Assembly: GCA_963789255.1 (NCBI GenBank) | Contig: CAWBJW010000002.1 | Span: forward strand, 1,798,001-1,862,000 | From: DATARH01 sp963789255 | GTDB lineage: Bacteria; Pseudomonadota; Alphaproteobacteria; ATCC43930; CGMCC-115725 | Direction: 5' to 3' | Length of the DNA: 64,000 bases | Shown here: positions 1 to 9,072 of the stretch, piece after piece | How the letters are laid out: each line of letters starts with the position of its first letter | Numbering within the stretch: the first letter of the stretch is position 1 | The notes under the pieces: model-generated | The model's input: the letters and a program-made list of their open reading frames with translations, nothing else | What the model was told of the DNA's origin: nothing | The model's database searches: none | Translations under genes and position numbers: made by a program

Positions 1-1
1 G

Positions 2-3000
2 TTCGTCGAAATCCGCGACGAGGGCGATCCCGAAGCTGGGGTCGAAGGCGCTCCGTTGCGACGCGCGTTCGTCGAGATCGGCGGTGCCCGCGCGAGCCTA
101 GCCGTTGCCCTGCGCAAAGACGATCAGTTCTTGGGGGTGTTTTGGCTTCACCGGCGCGAAGTTCGGCCGTTCACCGAGCGGCAGATTGCGCTGTTGCAGA
201 ACTTCGCGGCGCAGGCGGTCATCGCGATGGAGAACGCACGCCTGATCACCGAGACGCGCCAGGCCTTGGAGCAGCAGACCGCGACGGCCGAAGTCCTCCA
301 GGTCATCAATTCCTCGCCGGGCGACCTCGCCCCGGTGTTCGACGCGATGCTTGACAAGGCGATGCGCCTCTGCGAGGCGGCCTTCGGCAGCCTTTTCCTC
401 TACGACGGCGAGCGACTTCTGGCCGCCGCGTTGCGCTCTGTCCCTGACGGATTTGCCGAGTTTCTGCGTCAACCGTTGACGCCGGAGCCGGGTACGGCAT
501 TGGCTCAGGTGATCAACCAGCGGCGGTTGGTTCACTGGGCCGACGCCGCGGCGCAGGAGGCGTATTTTGAGCGGGCCCCGTTGGCGGTCGCTGGGGTAGA
601 ACTCGGCGGCGTACGCACCTTGATCGGCATCCCCCTCGTCAAAGACACGACGCTGCTCGGGATCTTCCATCTTTATCGCCAGGAGGTTCGCCCCTTTACC
701 GACAAGCAGATCGCGCTGTTGCAGAATTTCGCGGCGCAGGCGGTCATCGCGATGGAGAATGCGCGGCTGATCACCGAGACCCGCGAGGCGCTCGAGCAGC
801 AGACCGCGACCGCCGAGGTGCTGGGGGTCATCAACGCGTCGCCCGGCGACCTCGCGCCGGTGTTCGATGCGATGCTGGAGCGCGCGCTCCATCTCTGCGA
901 TGTCCAGTTTGGCGGCCTTTGGACATATGATGGAACACAGGCCAACCCGGCAGTGCTCCGGGGAGTGCCGCCGGCGATGGCCGAATTCTATCGGACGCCG
1001 ATCAGGGACACGCAGGGAGGGTGGATTTACAGTTTGGCCCACGGAGCGCCCCTGGTGCACGTGCCGGATATCACCGCCGACGACGCCTACCGGGTTCGTC
1101 CCGGGCGCCGCGCCCTGGTGGAACTCGGGGGGTTTCGCAGCACGCTAATGGTCCCGCTTCGCAAAGACGGGGCACTGCTTGGCCTGATATGCCTCTACGG
1201 CAATGAGGCACGGCCGTTCACCGACAAGCAGATCGCGCTGTTGCAGAATTTCGCGGCGCAGGCGGTGATCGCGATGGAAAACGCGCGCCTCATCACCGAG
1301 ACGCGCGAGGCGCTCGATCGGCAAACCGCAACGGCCGAGATTTTGGGCGTGATCAATTCGTCGCCCGGCGATCTCGCTCCGGTGTTCGACACGATGCTGG
1401 AACGGGCGATGCGGCTGTGCGGCGCGGTCCTCGGCCATATCATGGAATACGATGGCGAGCGGTTTCGCACCATGGCGCTGCGCGGCGCGTCGCCGGCTTA
1501 TGGCGAAATCATGCGCGAGCCGCTGGAGCCGGGCCGGACAGGCGGTTCGCTCGCCGCGCTGGTCCGCGGCGAGCCTATCGTGCACGTCGCGGACATGATG
1601 GCGTCGGATGCCTACCGCTCGGGAAATCGCGCACGGCGGGCTTTGGTCAACCTCGGCGGCGGCCGCACCGGGCTCTGGGTAGCCCTGCGCAAGGACGCGG
1701 CCCTTCTCGGGACGCTGGTCCTCTATCGGCCCGAGGTCAGGCCGTTTTCCGACAATGAGATCGCGCTGGTGACGAGCTTTGCCGCGCAGGCGGTGATCGC
1801 GATGGAGAACGCGCGGCTGCTCGGCGAACTGCGCTCGCGCACCGACGAACTGGCGCGCTCGGTCGAGGAGTTGCGGGCGCTCGGCGAGGTCGGGCAGGCG
1901 GTCAGTTCGACCCTCGATCTGCGCGCGGTGCTGGTGACGATCCTCAACCGCTCGGTGGCGCTGGCCGGCGCCGAGGCCGGCGTCATCTTCCGCTACGCCC
2001 GCGCCGAGCGCGCCTTCCGCTTTGTCGAGGCGGTCGGCTACAGCGAGGCGATGGTGCGGGAGGTGCGCGATCTCGGCGTCGGCGAGACCGTGACCGGGAT
2101 GGGCGAGGCCGTCGCCAATCGCGCGCCGTTGCAGATCCCCGATCTGCTGCTGCGGCCGCCTAATCCGCTGCGCGATGCCGCGGTCGCCGCAGGGTTCCGC
2201 TCGGTGCTGATCGTGCCCCTGGTCGGCGCCGACCGCGTGATGGGCGCGACGATATTGCAGCGCCGCGCGGTCGGCGCGTTCCCGGAGGCCACCGTCCGGC
2301 TGATGCAGGCCCTCGCCTCGCAGTCGGTGCTGGCGATCCAGAACGCCCGCCTCTTCCGCGAGATCGCCGAAAAGAGCGAGCAGCTGGCCCAGGCGAGCGA
2401 GCACAAATCGCAGTTCCTCGCCAATATGAGCCACGAATTGCGCACCCCGCTCAATGCGATCCTCGGCTACACCGAATTGATGGCCGACGGCATCTATGGC
2501 GAATTGCCGCCGCGCGCGACCGGCGTCTTGGAGCGGGTGCAGAACAACGGAAAGCACCTCCTGGCGCTGATCAACAACGTCCTCGACCTGGCGAAGATCG
2601 AGGCCGGGCAGGCTGACCCTGACGCTTGAAGACTATGCGCTGCCCGATGTCGTCCAGTCAGTGGTCAGCGCCACCGAGGGCCTCGCCAACACCAAAGGGA
2701 TCAAACTCAGCGCCGATGTCACGCCCGGCCTGCCGACCGGGCATGGCGATGCCCGCCGGCTGTCGCAGGTGTTGCTGAACCTTGTCGGCAACGCGGTCAA
2801 ATTCACCGATACCGGCGAGGTCGCGATCGGCGCCATGGCCGACAAGGGCGCGTTCGTTCTGACGGTGCGCGATACCGGCCCGGGCATCGCGCCCGAGGAC
2901 CACGACAAGATCTTCGGGGAGTTCCAGCAGATCGACAATTCGAACACGCGCAAGAAAGGCGGCACCGGGCTCGGCCTCGCGATCTCGAAGCGCATGGTCG

Positions 3001-3128
3001 AGATGCAGGGCGGCACGATTTCGGTCAATTCGGAACTGGGGCAGGGCGCGACCTTTCGTGTCACCCTGCCGATCCGGGTCGAAGACGTGGCAGACGAGCC
3101 GACCGGGGAACTGATGGGGGCGGCATGA
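2..3128 (+). CDS. Multi-GAF sensor histidine kinase (5' end outside window; one frameshift)
   Basis: Soluble-looking two-component sensor kinase that should autophosphorylate on His and pass phosphate to the adjacent response regulator. No membrane segment is seen. The open frame runs from the window edge, so the N-terminus is missing. It contains a partial GAF domain, three full GAF domains of about 175 residues each and a divergent fifth GAF, then a HisKA dimerisation helix with the motif SHELRTPLNAILG near 2430-2470. The first frame stops at 2629, but the rest of HisKA and the HATPase_c domain (N box LLNLVGNAVKFTD, G boxes DTGPGIAPED and GGTGLGLAIS) continue in the +1 frame to 3128. One extra base near 2612 (context GGGCAG-G-CTGACC) explains the break, since after it the protein reads LTLTLEDYALPDVV. 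The stop overlaps the next gene's start (ATGA). Ligand unknown. Confidence 0.85.
184..1830 (+). repeat. Intragenic GAF-coding repeats, period about 525 bp
   Basis: The stretch encoding IALLQNFAAQAVIAMENAR followed by LITETR recurs almost unchanged at about 191, 716 and 1238, and in a more diverged form at about 1766. Spacings are 525, 522 and 528 bp, all multiples of three. The DNA itself is near-identical between copies in this linker, which points to recent duplication or gene conversion of whole GAF modules. Confidence 0.85.
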
Positions 3129-3490
3129 CAAAACGCATCCTGGTCGTCGAGGACACCGAGGACAACCGGCAGATCGTCGGCGATCTGTTGGCGAGCGCCG
3201 GCTACGAGCTGATCGAGGCGGTTGACGGGCTGGAGGGGGTCAGGGCGGCCGAACGCGAGATGCCCGATCTCATTCTGATGGACATCCAGTTGCCGGGGAT
3301 CGACGGCTATGAGGCGACCCGGCGGATCCGTGCGATCCCGGCGCTCGCCCGAGTGCCGATCATCGCGGTCACCTCCTACGCGCTGTCCGGCGACGAGGCC
3401 AAGACCCGGCTGGCGGGCTGCGACGGCTACGTCGCCAAGCCATACAGCCCGCGCCAGCTTCTGGCCAAGATCCGCGAATTTTTACCGTGA
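3125..3490 (+). CDS. Single-domain response regulator (CheY-like receiver)
   Basis: A 121-residue stand-alone receiver domain with no output domain. The acidic pair E9/D10, the phosphoacceptor D53 (LILMDIQLPG), a T/S near position 83 (VTSYAL) and the C-terminal lysine in AKPYS are all present. The start codon overlaps the stop of the preceding sensor kinase by 4 bp (ATGA), so the two are translationally coupled and D53 is the likely acceptor of the kinase's phosphate. Such DivK/CpdR-type receivers act through protein contacts or phosphorelays. The receiver-cyclase gene begins about 210 bp downstream and is a plausible functional partner, but nothing in the sequence proves it. Confidence 0.92.
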   Translation: MTKRILVVEDTEDNRQIVGDLLASAGYELIEAVDGLEGVRAAEREMPDLILMDIQLPGIDGYEATRRIRAIPALARVPIIAVTSYALSGDEAKTRLAGCDGYVAKPYSPRQLLAKIREFLP

Positions 3491-3495
3491 CGGTC

Positions 3496-3688
3496 AAAAA
3501 ACGCTTTACCGCAGAGGACGCTGAGGGTGACGGTGATCCCGCTACTATATCGCCGTCCCGGCGAAGGCCGGGACCCATTTCCGCCGTGGATACCGGCCTT
3601 CGCCGGTACGACAAAAAAGCTTAGCCAACTCCGGTGCTTTGCGGCCTCCGCGCATCCTCAGCGTCCTCCGCGGTGAAGCGTTGTTTTT
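3496..3688. repeat. REP palindrome nested inside about 30-bp inverted repeats
   Basis: The gap between the two response-regulator genes holds two nested symmetries. The outer arms lie at 3496-3525 and 3656-3688. They are imperfect inverted copies of each other, sharing GAGGACGCTGAGG and an A-rich AAAACGCTT-type end. Inside, 3552-3610, is a classic GC-rich REP pair (GTCCCGGCGAAGGCCGGGAC and ACCGGCCTTCGCCGGTAC). The nesting resembles a small non-autonomous element that landed in, or carries, a REP. Confidence 0.7.
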
Positions 3689-3700
3689 AGGGGCATTTGG

Positions 3701-4837
3701 ATGCGCACGCCGCCGCTGATCCTCGTCGTTGACGATGTGCCCGACAATGTCGAGATCCTGCACCTGCGTCTCGAAAGCCAGGGCTACGAAGCGATCGCCG
3801 CCAGCGACGGCGAGGCGGCGCTGGCGATGATCAAGGAGCGGCTGCCCGACCTCGTTCTCCTCGACATCCAGATGCCGAAGCTCGACGGCATCGCCACGGT
3901 CAAACAGCTGAAGGCCGATGCGGGGCTGCCGTTCATCCCGGTCATCCTCGTCACCGCGCGGGCCGATGCCAAGGACGTCGTCGCCGGGCTCGAAGCCGGC
4001 GGCGACGATTACCTGACAAAGCCGGTCAACCAGGCGGCGCTGCTCGCGCGGGTCCGCGCGATGCTGCGCATCAAGGGCCTGCACGACACCGTCCAGGAGC
4101 AGGCGCGCCGCCTCGAAGACCAGGCCGGCGAGCTGGCGCGGTGGAACAAGGACCTCGAAACCCGCGTCGAAGCGCAGCTTGGCCAACTCCAGCGCATGGG
4201 CACGTTGAAGCGTTTTCTGGCGCCGCAGCTTGCCGAGATGATCGTGTCGCACGGCGACGAGCGCATCCTCCAAACCCATCGCCGCGACATCGTCGTCGTG
4301 TTCTGCGACCTGCGCGGCTTCACCTCGTTCGCCGAGACAGCCGAACCCGAAGAGGTGCTCGACCTGTTGCGCGAGTACCACGACGCGCTCGGGCCGTTGG
4401 TTACCCGCTCCGAAGGCACGCTCGCCCATTTCTCGGGCGACGGCATCATGGTGTTCTTCAACGATCCGCTGCCCTGCCCCGACGCGCCCGAGCGCTCGGT
4501 GAAGATGGCGGTCGAGATGCGCGAGGCGGTGGCCCGGCTGCAAGGCGATTGGCGCCGGCGCGGGCGCGAGGTCGGCTTTGGCGTCGGCATCGCCCAGGGC
4601 TACGCGACCTTGGGCCAGATCGGCTTTGCCGAGCGGGTCAACTACACCGCGATCGGCACGGTGTGCAATCTCGCCGCGCGGCTCTGCGATGCCGCCGCCG
4701 ACGGCCAGATCCTGGTGTCGAAGCGCATCGCCGGCGCGGTCGAAGGCAATGCCCGGCTCGAAGAGATCGGCGACCTCGCCCTGAAAGGCCTCAGCCAGGC
4801 GGTCGCGGTGTTCAATGTGGCGCCGAAGAGCGAATGA
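3701..4837 (+). CDS. Receiver-class III adenylate/guanylate cyclase
   Basis: A 378-residue protein. Residues 1-125 form a receiver domain (D11/D12, phosphoacceptor D55 in LVLLDIQMPK, K107 in LTKPV). Residues 128-170 look like a coiled-coil linker, and residues 190-370 are a class III nucleotide cyclase domain. The two metal-binding aspartates are D203 in VVVFCDLRGF and D247 in FSGDGIMVFF. Phosphorylation of D55 should set the activity of the cyclase dimer. Substrate (ATP or GTP) cannot be decided by eye. It sits downstream of a kinase and receiver pair, so it may be the output of that pathway. ATG is preceded by a weak AGGGG-like site. Cytoplasmic. Confidence 0.9.
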   Translation: MRTPPLILVVDDVPDNVEILHLRLESQGYEAIAASDGEAALAMIKERLPDLVLLDIQMPKLDGIATVKQLKADAGLPFIPVILVTARADAKDVVAGLEAGGDDYLTKPVNQAALLARVRAMLRIKGLHDTVQEQARRLEDQAGELARWNKDLETRVEAQLGQLQRMGTLKRFLAPQLAEMIVSHGDERILQTHRRDIVVVFCDLRGFTSFAETAEPEEVLDLLREYHDALGPLVTRSEGTLAHFSGDGIMVFFNDPLPCPDAPERSVKMAVEMREAVARLQGDWRRRGREVGFGVGIAQGYATLGQIGFAERVNYTAIGTVCNLAARLCDAAADGQILVSKRIAGAVEGNARLEEIGDLALKGLSQAVAVFNVAPKSE

Positions 4838-4872
4838 GGACGAGAGGTTGTGATACGCAGCGGCGCGATGCA

Positions 4873-4912
4873 ATCCCCTCCCCCGCCGGCGGGGGAGGGT
4901 TAGGGTGGGGGC
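4873..4912. repeat. REP element, CCCTCCCCC/GGGGGAGGG type
   Basis: Perfect GC-rich stem (CCCTCCCCCGCC / GGCGGGGGAGGG) followed by TTAGGGTGGGGG. The same design recurs at 5317-5356, 32893-32935, 40525-40605 and 63235-63370. Confidence 0.75.
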
Positions 4913-4953
4913 TGAAACCACTGGACCGGGCGCTGCCGGACCCGAAAAGGAAT

Positions 4954-5316
4954 ATGCGCGGCGGCAAACTGCGGAGCCAACGCGCGAGGGAGTTGCGCAA
5001 CAATGCGACCGACGCCGAGCGGGCGCTCTGGCAAATGCTGCGCGACAGGCAATTGGGCTGGCGCTTCCGCAGACAGTTCGTGATAGCGCCATACATCGTC
5101 GATTTTGCTTGTCCGGAAGCTCGGCTCGTCATTGAGGCCGATGGCGGACACCATGCCGAACCCGGCGATCACGACCGACGCGATGCCTTCCTCGAAGCCA
5201 AAGGCTGGCGCATCCTGCGGTTCTGGAACAATGACATTGCGGAAAATCGTGACGGCGTCTCGCGGCGGATTATCGAGGTATTGGGTCCGGATTCGGATTG
5301 GGCGCAGTCACCGTAA
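4954..5316 (+). CDS. DUF559 endonuclease-fold protein (Vsr/restriction-like)
   Basis: A 120-residue protein of the DUF559 family, related to very-short-patch-repair and type II restriction folds. The family signature is clear: an N-terminal ARELRNNATDAERALWQ block, then RFRRQFVIAPYIVDFAC, then the acidic LVIEADGGHHA segment with the presumed catalytic D/E residues, and WRILRFWNNDI near the C-terminus. The cellular role of DUF559 proteins is not established; nuclease activity is inferred from the fold. ATG at 4954 follows an AAAAGG site. The gene is bracketed by two copies of the same REP family (4873-4912 and 5317-5356), so it may be a small mobile or accessory module. Confidence 0.85.
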   Translation: MRGGKLRSQRARELRNNATDAERALWQMLRDRQLGWRFRRQFVIAPYIVDFACPEARLVIEADGGHHAEPGDHDRRDAFLEAKGWRILRFWNNDIAENRDGVSRRIIEVLGPDSDWAQSP

Positions 5317-5356
5317 GCCCCCACCCTGGCCCTCCCCCGCAAGCGGGGGAGGGGAT
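5317..5356. repeat. REP element, CCCTCCCCC/GGGGGAGGG type
   Basis: Inverted relative to the copy at 4873-4912 (reads CCCACCCTGGCCCTCCCC ... GGGGAGGGG). It lies between the 3' ends of the DUF559 gene and pheT, where it could act as a bidirectional transcript end. Confidence 0.7.
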
Positions 5357-5365
5357 AAGGCGATG

Positions 5366-7759
5366 CTACCCCCTGAGCGTACCGCCCGTCGCCTTTTCGA
5401 CCTGGGCGACGAGGCGCCTGGAGAACGCCTCGATCTCGGAATCGGTCAGGGTGGCCTCCTGCGGCTGCAGGGTGACCGAGATGGCGAGGGATTTCTTGCC
5501 TTCGGGCAGCCCGTTTCCCTCATAGACATCGAACAGGCGGATCTCGCCGACCAGCTTCCTATCGACCGCGCGCGCGGCGCGCAAGAGGGTCTCGGCCGGC
5601 AGGTCGCGATCGACGAGGAAGGCGAAATCGCGCTCCACCGGCTGGAATACCGAGAGCCGCAACGGCGGCCTTGCCTTGCCGGCGCGCGGCAATGGCACGG
5701 CGTCGAGGAACACCTCGAACGCGGCGACCGGGCCTTTCGCCTCGCAGGCTGCGAGCACATCGGGATGCAGCTCGCCGAAATGGCCGAGTACGGCCGGTCC
5801 GAGCCGCAAGGTGCCGGCGCGTCCCGGATGGAACCAGTCCGGCGGGTCGGACGAGGCCTGGATGTTGTCGACAGGCGCGCCGGCGGCGGCGAGCGCGGCC
5901 AGCGCGTCGGCCTTGGCGTCGTAAAGATCAGCCTCGCGCGCCGGCTCGCGCCAATGGCGCGGGCGCACATGGCCGGCACGCAGCCCGGCGGCGACATTCG
6001 CCTGGCCCGCCGGCGTGGCGTCGCGATAGAGCGGCCCCAGCTCGAACAGCGCGACATCGGGAAAGCCGCGATCGGCATTGCGCCGCGCCGCCTCGACCAG
6101 CCCGGGCAGCAGCGACGGCCGCATCTGGTCGAGATCGGCGCTGATCGGGTTGACCAGCCGCAATTCCGGCTTGGCGCCGCCGAAAAGCTCGGCCGCTTTA
6201 GCAGAAATGAACGAGAAGGCGACCGCCTCGACGATACCGCGCTCGGCCAGGGTGCGGCGCACCAGTTCGAGGCGCCGGCGCCTCGCATCGATCGCCGGGC
6301 GCGAGATCACGCTGTCGCGCGGCAGCGGCACCGCGGGGATGTGGTCGTAGCCCTTGACGCGCAACACTTCCTCGACGAGGTCGGCCTCGCCCTCGATGTC
6401 GCCGCGCCACGAGGGCGGCGCCACGGTGAGGCTGCCGTCATGCTCCGCCGCCTCGGCCACCGCGCAGCCGAGCGCTTCGAGGATGGCGCGGCTCTCGGAG
6501 GGCGGGACATGCAGCCCGCCCAGCCCCGCCATCCGCTCGGGACGCAGCAAGTAGTCGCGGCGCCACTCCGGCTCGGCGCCGGAAGCGACGATTTCCGAAG
6601 GCTCGCCGCCGCACAGTTCGAGAATGAGCCGGGTCGCGACTTCGAGGCCCGGCCCGACGAAAGCCGGGTCGACGCCGCGCTCGAAGCGGTAGCGCGCGTC
6701 GCTGGCGATCTCGAGCCGGCGCCCGGTCGCGGCGGTGCGGATCGGATCGAACAATGCCGCCTCGACAAAGACCTCGGTCGTCGCCTCGGTGCACCCGGTC
6801 GCTTCGCCGCCGATCACGCCGCCCAGGCTCTGCACCCCGACCGCATCGGCGATCGCGGTGATCTCCGGGTCGAGTTCGTATTCGCGGCCGTTCAGCGCCA
6901 GCAGCCTCTCGCCGGGCCGGGCGAAGCGCACGGTCAGGTCGCCCCTGAGCTTGCCGGCATCGAAGACATGCAAGGGCCGGTTGAGGTCGAAGGTCACGAA
7001 ATTGGTGATGTCGACGAGGGTCGAGATCGGCCTGAGCCCGATCGCTTCGAGGCGGTCGCGCAGCCAGCGCGGGCTCGGCCCGTTGTGCAGGCCGCGGACA
7101 TGGCGGCCGAGAAACAGCGGGCAAGCGGTGCGGTCGGCGAGGTGGATCGCGATCGGCGAGCGGAAACTTCCCTCGACCGGGGTCGTGTCGAGCGGTTTCA
7201 GATGTCCGATGCCCGACGCGGCGAGGTCGCGGGCGATGCCGCGCACCCCGAGGCAATCGGCCCGGTTCGGCGTCACCTTGAGGTCGATGACCGGATCGTC
7301 GAGCCCCAGGAGCGCGGCATAGGAGGTGCCGACCGGCGCGTCATCAGCCAGTTCGATGATGCCGGAATGGTCCTCGCCCAGCGCCAGCTCGGCGGCCGAC
7401 ATCAGCATGCCCTTGGAGGCGACGCCGCGGATCGTGCTCTCGGCCAGCACCGTGCCGGTTTTCGGGATGCGCACGCCGGCCCGGCCGAACACGCCCTTCA
7501 TCCCGGCATGAGCGTTGGGCGCACCGCACACCACCTGGATCTCGGCCGCGCCGGTATCGACGCGGCAGACCCGCAGCCGGTCGGCATTGGGATGGGGCTC
7601 GGCCGAGACGACCCGCGCCACGATGAAGCCGGCCAGCGCGGCGGCGCGGTCGGCGATGCTTTCGACATCGTGGCCCAGCATGATCAGCCGTTCGACGAGC
7701 GCTGAAACCGGCGCCTCGGTGTCGAGATGGCCCTTCAGCCAGGACAGCGTCGTCTTCAT
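5366..7759 (-). CDS. pheT: Phenylalanine-tRNA ligase beta subunit
   Basis: A 797-residue beta subunit of the (alpha-beta)2 enzyme that charges tRNA-Phe in the cytoplasm. It begins MKTTLSWLKGHLDTEAPV and has the N-terminal tRNA-binding (EMAP-like) domain in the first 150 residues, B3/4 and B5 domains in the middle (including YRFERGVDP and VEEVLRVKGYDHIP) and a C-terminal anticodon-binding FDX-ACB domain (FQPVERDFAFLVDRDLPA). Length is normal. The ATG overlaps the pheS stop (ATGA), so the two are coupled. Because of a frameshift in pheS, the reading frame upstream is open and superficially looks like a single 1217-residue PheS-PheT fusion. That is an artefact, not a true fusion. Ends with TAG. 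Confidence 0.97.
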   Translation of the reverse strand: MKTTLSWLKGHLDTEAPVSALVERLIMLGHDVESIADRAAALAGFIVARVVSAEPHPNADRLRVCRVDTGAAEIQVVCGAPNAHAGMKGVFGRAGVRIPKTGTVLAESTIRGVASKGMLMSAAELALGEDHSGIIELADDAPVGTSYAALLGLDDPVIDLKVTPNRADCLGVRGIARDLAASGIGHLKPLDTTPVEGSFRSPIAIHLADRTACPLFLGRHVRGLHNGPSPRWLRDRLEAIGLRPISTLVDITNFVTFDLNRPLHVFDAGKLRGDLTVRFARPGERLLALNGREYELDPEITAIADAVGVQSLGGVIGGEATGCTEATTEVFVEAALFDPIRTAATGRRLEIASDARYRFERGVDPAFVGPGLEVATRLILELCGGEPSEIVASGAEPEWRRDYLLRPERMAGLGGLHVPPSESRAILEALGCAVAEAAEHDGSLTVAPPSWRGDIEGEADLVEEVLRVKGYDHIPAVPLPRDSVISRPAIDARRRRLELVRRTLAERGIVEAVAFSFISAKAAELFGGAKPELRLVNPISADLDQMRPSLLPGLVEAARRNADRGFPDVALFELGPLYRDATPAGQANVAAGLRAGHVRPRHWREPAREADLYDAKADALAALAAAGAPVDNIQASSDPPDWFHPGRAGTLRLGPAVLGHFGELHPDVLAACEAKGPVAAFEVFLDAVPLPRAGKARPPLRLSVFQPVERDFAFLVDRDLPAETLLRAARAVDRKLVGEIRLFDVYEGNGLPEGKKSLAISVTLQPQEATLTDSEIEAFSRRLVAQVEKATGGTLRG

Positions 7760-8833
7760 TGCAGCGGCCCGCGCACCGGGGAGGGAGTGTCGAGCGGCAG
7801 AAACCCGTAATGCCTGAGCCAGCGCAGATCGGATTCGTAAAAGGTGCGCAGATCGGGGATGCCGTATTTCAGCATCGCCACCCGCTCGATCCCCATGCCG
7901 AAGGCGAACCCCTGATACTCGGTGGGATCGATGCCGCAATTCTGCAGCACTTTCGGGGTGCACCATGCCGCTGCCGAGGATTTCGAGCCAGTCGGCCCCG
8001 GCGCCGATCTTCAATTCGCCGCCCGCCCGCGAGCAGCCGATATCGACCTCGGCCGAAGGCTCGGTAAACGGGAAATAGCTCGGCCGGAAGCGCACCGGCA
8101 GGTCGTCGAGGGCGAAAAAAGCGCGGCAGAACTCGATGAGGCAGCCCTTCAAATGGCCCATGTGGGTGGCGCGGTCGATGACCAGCCCCTCGACCTGATG
8201 GAACATCGGCGAATGGGTCGCATCGTGGTCGCAGCGAAAGGTGCGGCCCGGCACGATGATGCGCAGCGGCGGCGGTTGCGCCTGCATCGTGCGGATCTGC
8301 ACGGGCGAAGTATGGGTGCGCAGTACCAGCCGCGAGCCGTCCGGCCGTGTCGGCAGGTAGAACGTGTCGTGCTCCTGGCGCGCGGGATGCTCGGGCGGGA
8401 TGTTGAGCGCGGTGAAATTGTGGAAATCGTCCTCGATATGCGGACCCTCGGCGACGCGGAACCCCATCTCGCCGAAGATCGCGATGATTTCGTCGATGGT
8501 CTGGCTGATCGGGTGGATCCGCCCCAAATCGCCGGCGAGCACCGGCAGGCTCACATCGGCGCGCTCGCCGGCAAGGCGATTGGCGAGGGCGGCGCGGCCG
8601 AGCCGATCCCCGGCTTCGGCCAGCGCCGCGGCGATCTCGTCCCTCAGGGCATTTACCTTGGCCCCGGCTTCGCGGCGCTGTTCCGGGGGAAGTGCACCAA
8701 GTCCCCGCATCGCCGATGTGATGATGCCGTTGCGGCCGAGCAGCTTGATCCGCGATTGCTCCAGCGCCTCAGGCGATGGCGCGGCGGCAATCTCCTTGAA
8801 GAACTCATCCGGGTTCGACGTAGGATCTTCCAT
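7756..8833 (-). CDS. pheS: Phenylalanine-tRNA ligase alpha subunit (frameshifted)
   Basis: Catalytic alpha subunit of phenylalanyl-tRNA synthetase, an essential enzyme. Start is MEDPTSNPDEFF. The class II motifs are visible (HPISQTIDEI, FRVAEGPHIEDDFHNF, MFHQVEGLVID, FRPSYFPFTEPSAEVD). After EILGSGMVHP the frame is lost, and the expected continuation (KVLQNCGIDPTEYQGFAFGM then GIERVAML) is found in the +1 frame, ending at 7756. One extra base at about 7954 accounts for this; the corrected product is 358 residues, normal for the family. As the only pheS here and an essential gene, it is more likely a sequence error than a pseudogene. Confidence 0.92.
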
Positions 8834-8849
8834 CTGATCACCAGCAAGC

Positions 8850-8878
8850 AAAAAGGGGCCGTCCGATGCGGCCCCTTT
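8850..8878 (-). terminator. GC hairpin plus T-run just upstream of pheS (terminator or attenuator)
   Basis: On the minus strand this reads a strong stem (AAGGGGCCG / CGGCCCCTT) followed directly by TTTTT, ending about 17 nt before the pheS ATG. It lies between rplT and pheS in what is usually one operon. Its position makes it either a partial terminator or an attenuator controlling pheST. A leader peptide rich in Phe codons was looked for and not found; the only short ORF upstream has a single Phe. Confidence 0.7.
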
Positions 8879-8977
8879 GGTCACAATGCCTCGTCCGGGG
8901 GCCTCAGCCAGCCTGCTCCCGCGTAAATCGCTCCGCCGAACTTTCGTCAACGACGGCCATCTTGCATCCACCCGGGT

Positions 8978-9062
8978 CGTCATGGCCGGGCTTGACCCGG
9001 CCATCCACGTCTTGCTCAAAGGTATTGCTCGTGGATGACCGGGACAAGCCCGGTCATGACGA
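8978..9062. repeat. REP pair (GTCATGGCCGGGCTTGACCC type)
   Basis: Two oppositely oriented REPs, TCATGGCCGGGCTTGACCCGG and its inverted relative ACCGGGACAAGCCCGGTCATGA, separated by about 45 bp (BIME-like). Related copies lie at 26800-26824 and 38875-38958. Confidence 0.75.
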
Positions 9063-9072
9063 GGTTGGGAGG

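Noticed and set aside
5105..7705. Long plus-strand open frame (866 codons) opposite pheT
   Set aside because: Composition is Arg/Ala/Gly/Asp-rich low complexity typical of the antisense of a GC-rich gene; no motif recognised.
8881..8960. Phe-rich leader peptide for pheST attenuation
   Set aside because: The only short ORF before the hairpin (MAVVDESSAERFTREQAG) has one Phe; not a pheM-like leader.
5366..9019. A 1217-residue PheS-PheT fusion protein
   Set aside because: The open frame arises only because an extra base in pheS throws it into the frame that leads into pheT; the real PheS C-terminus and stop exist in the neighbouring frame and overlap the pheT start.
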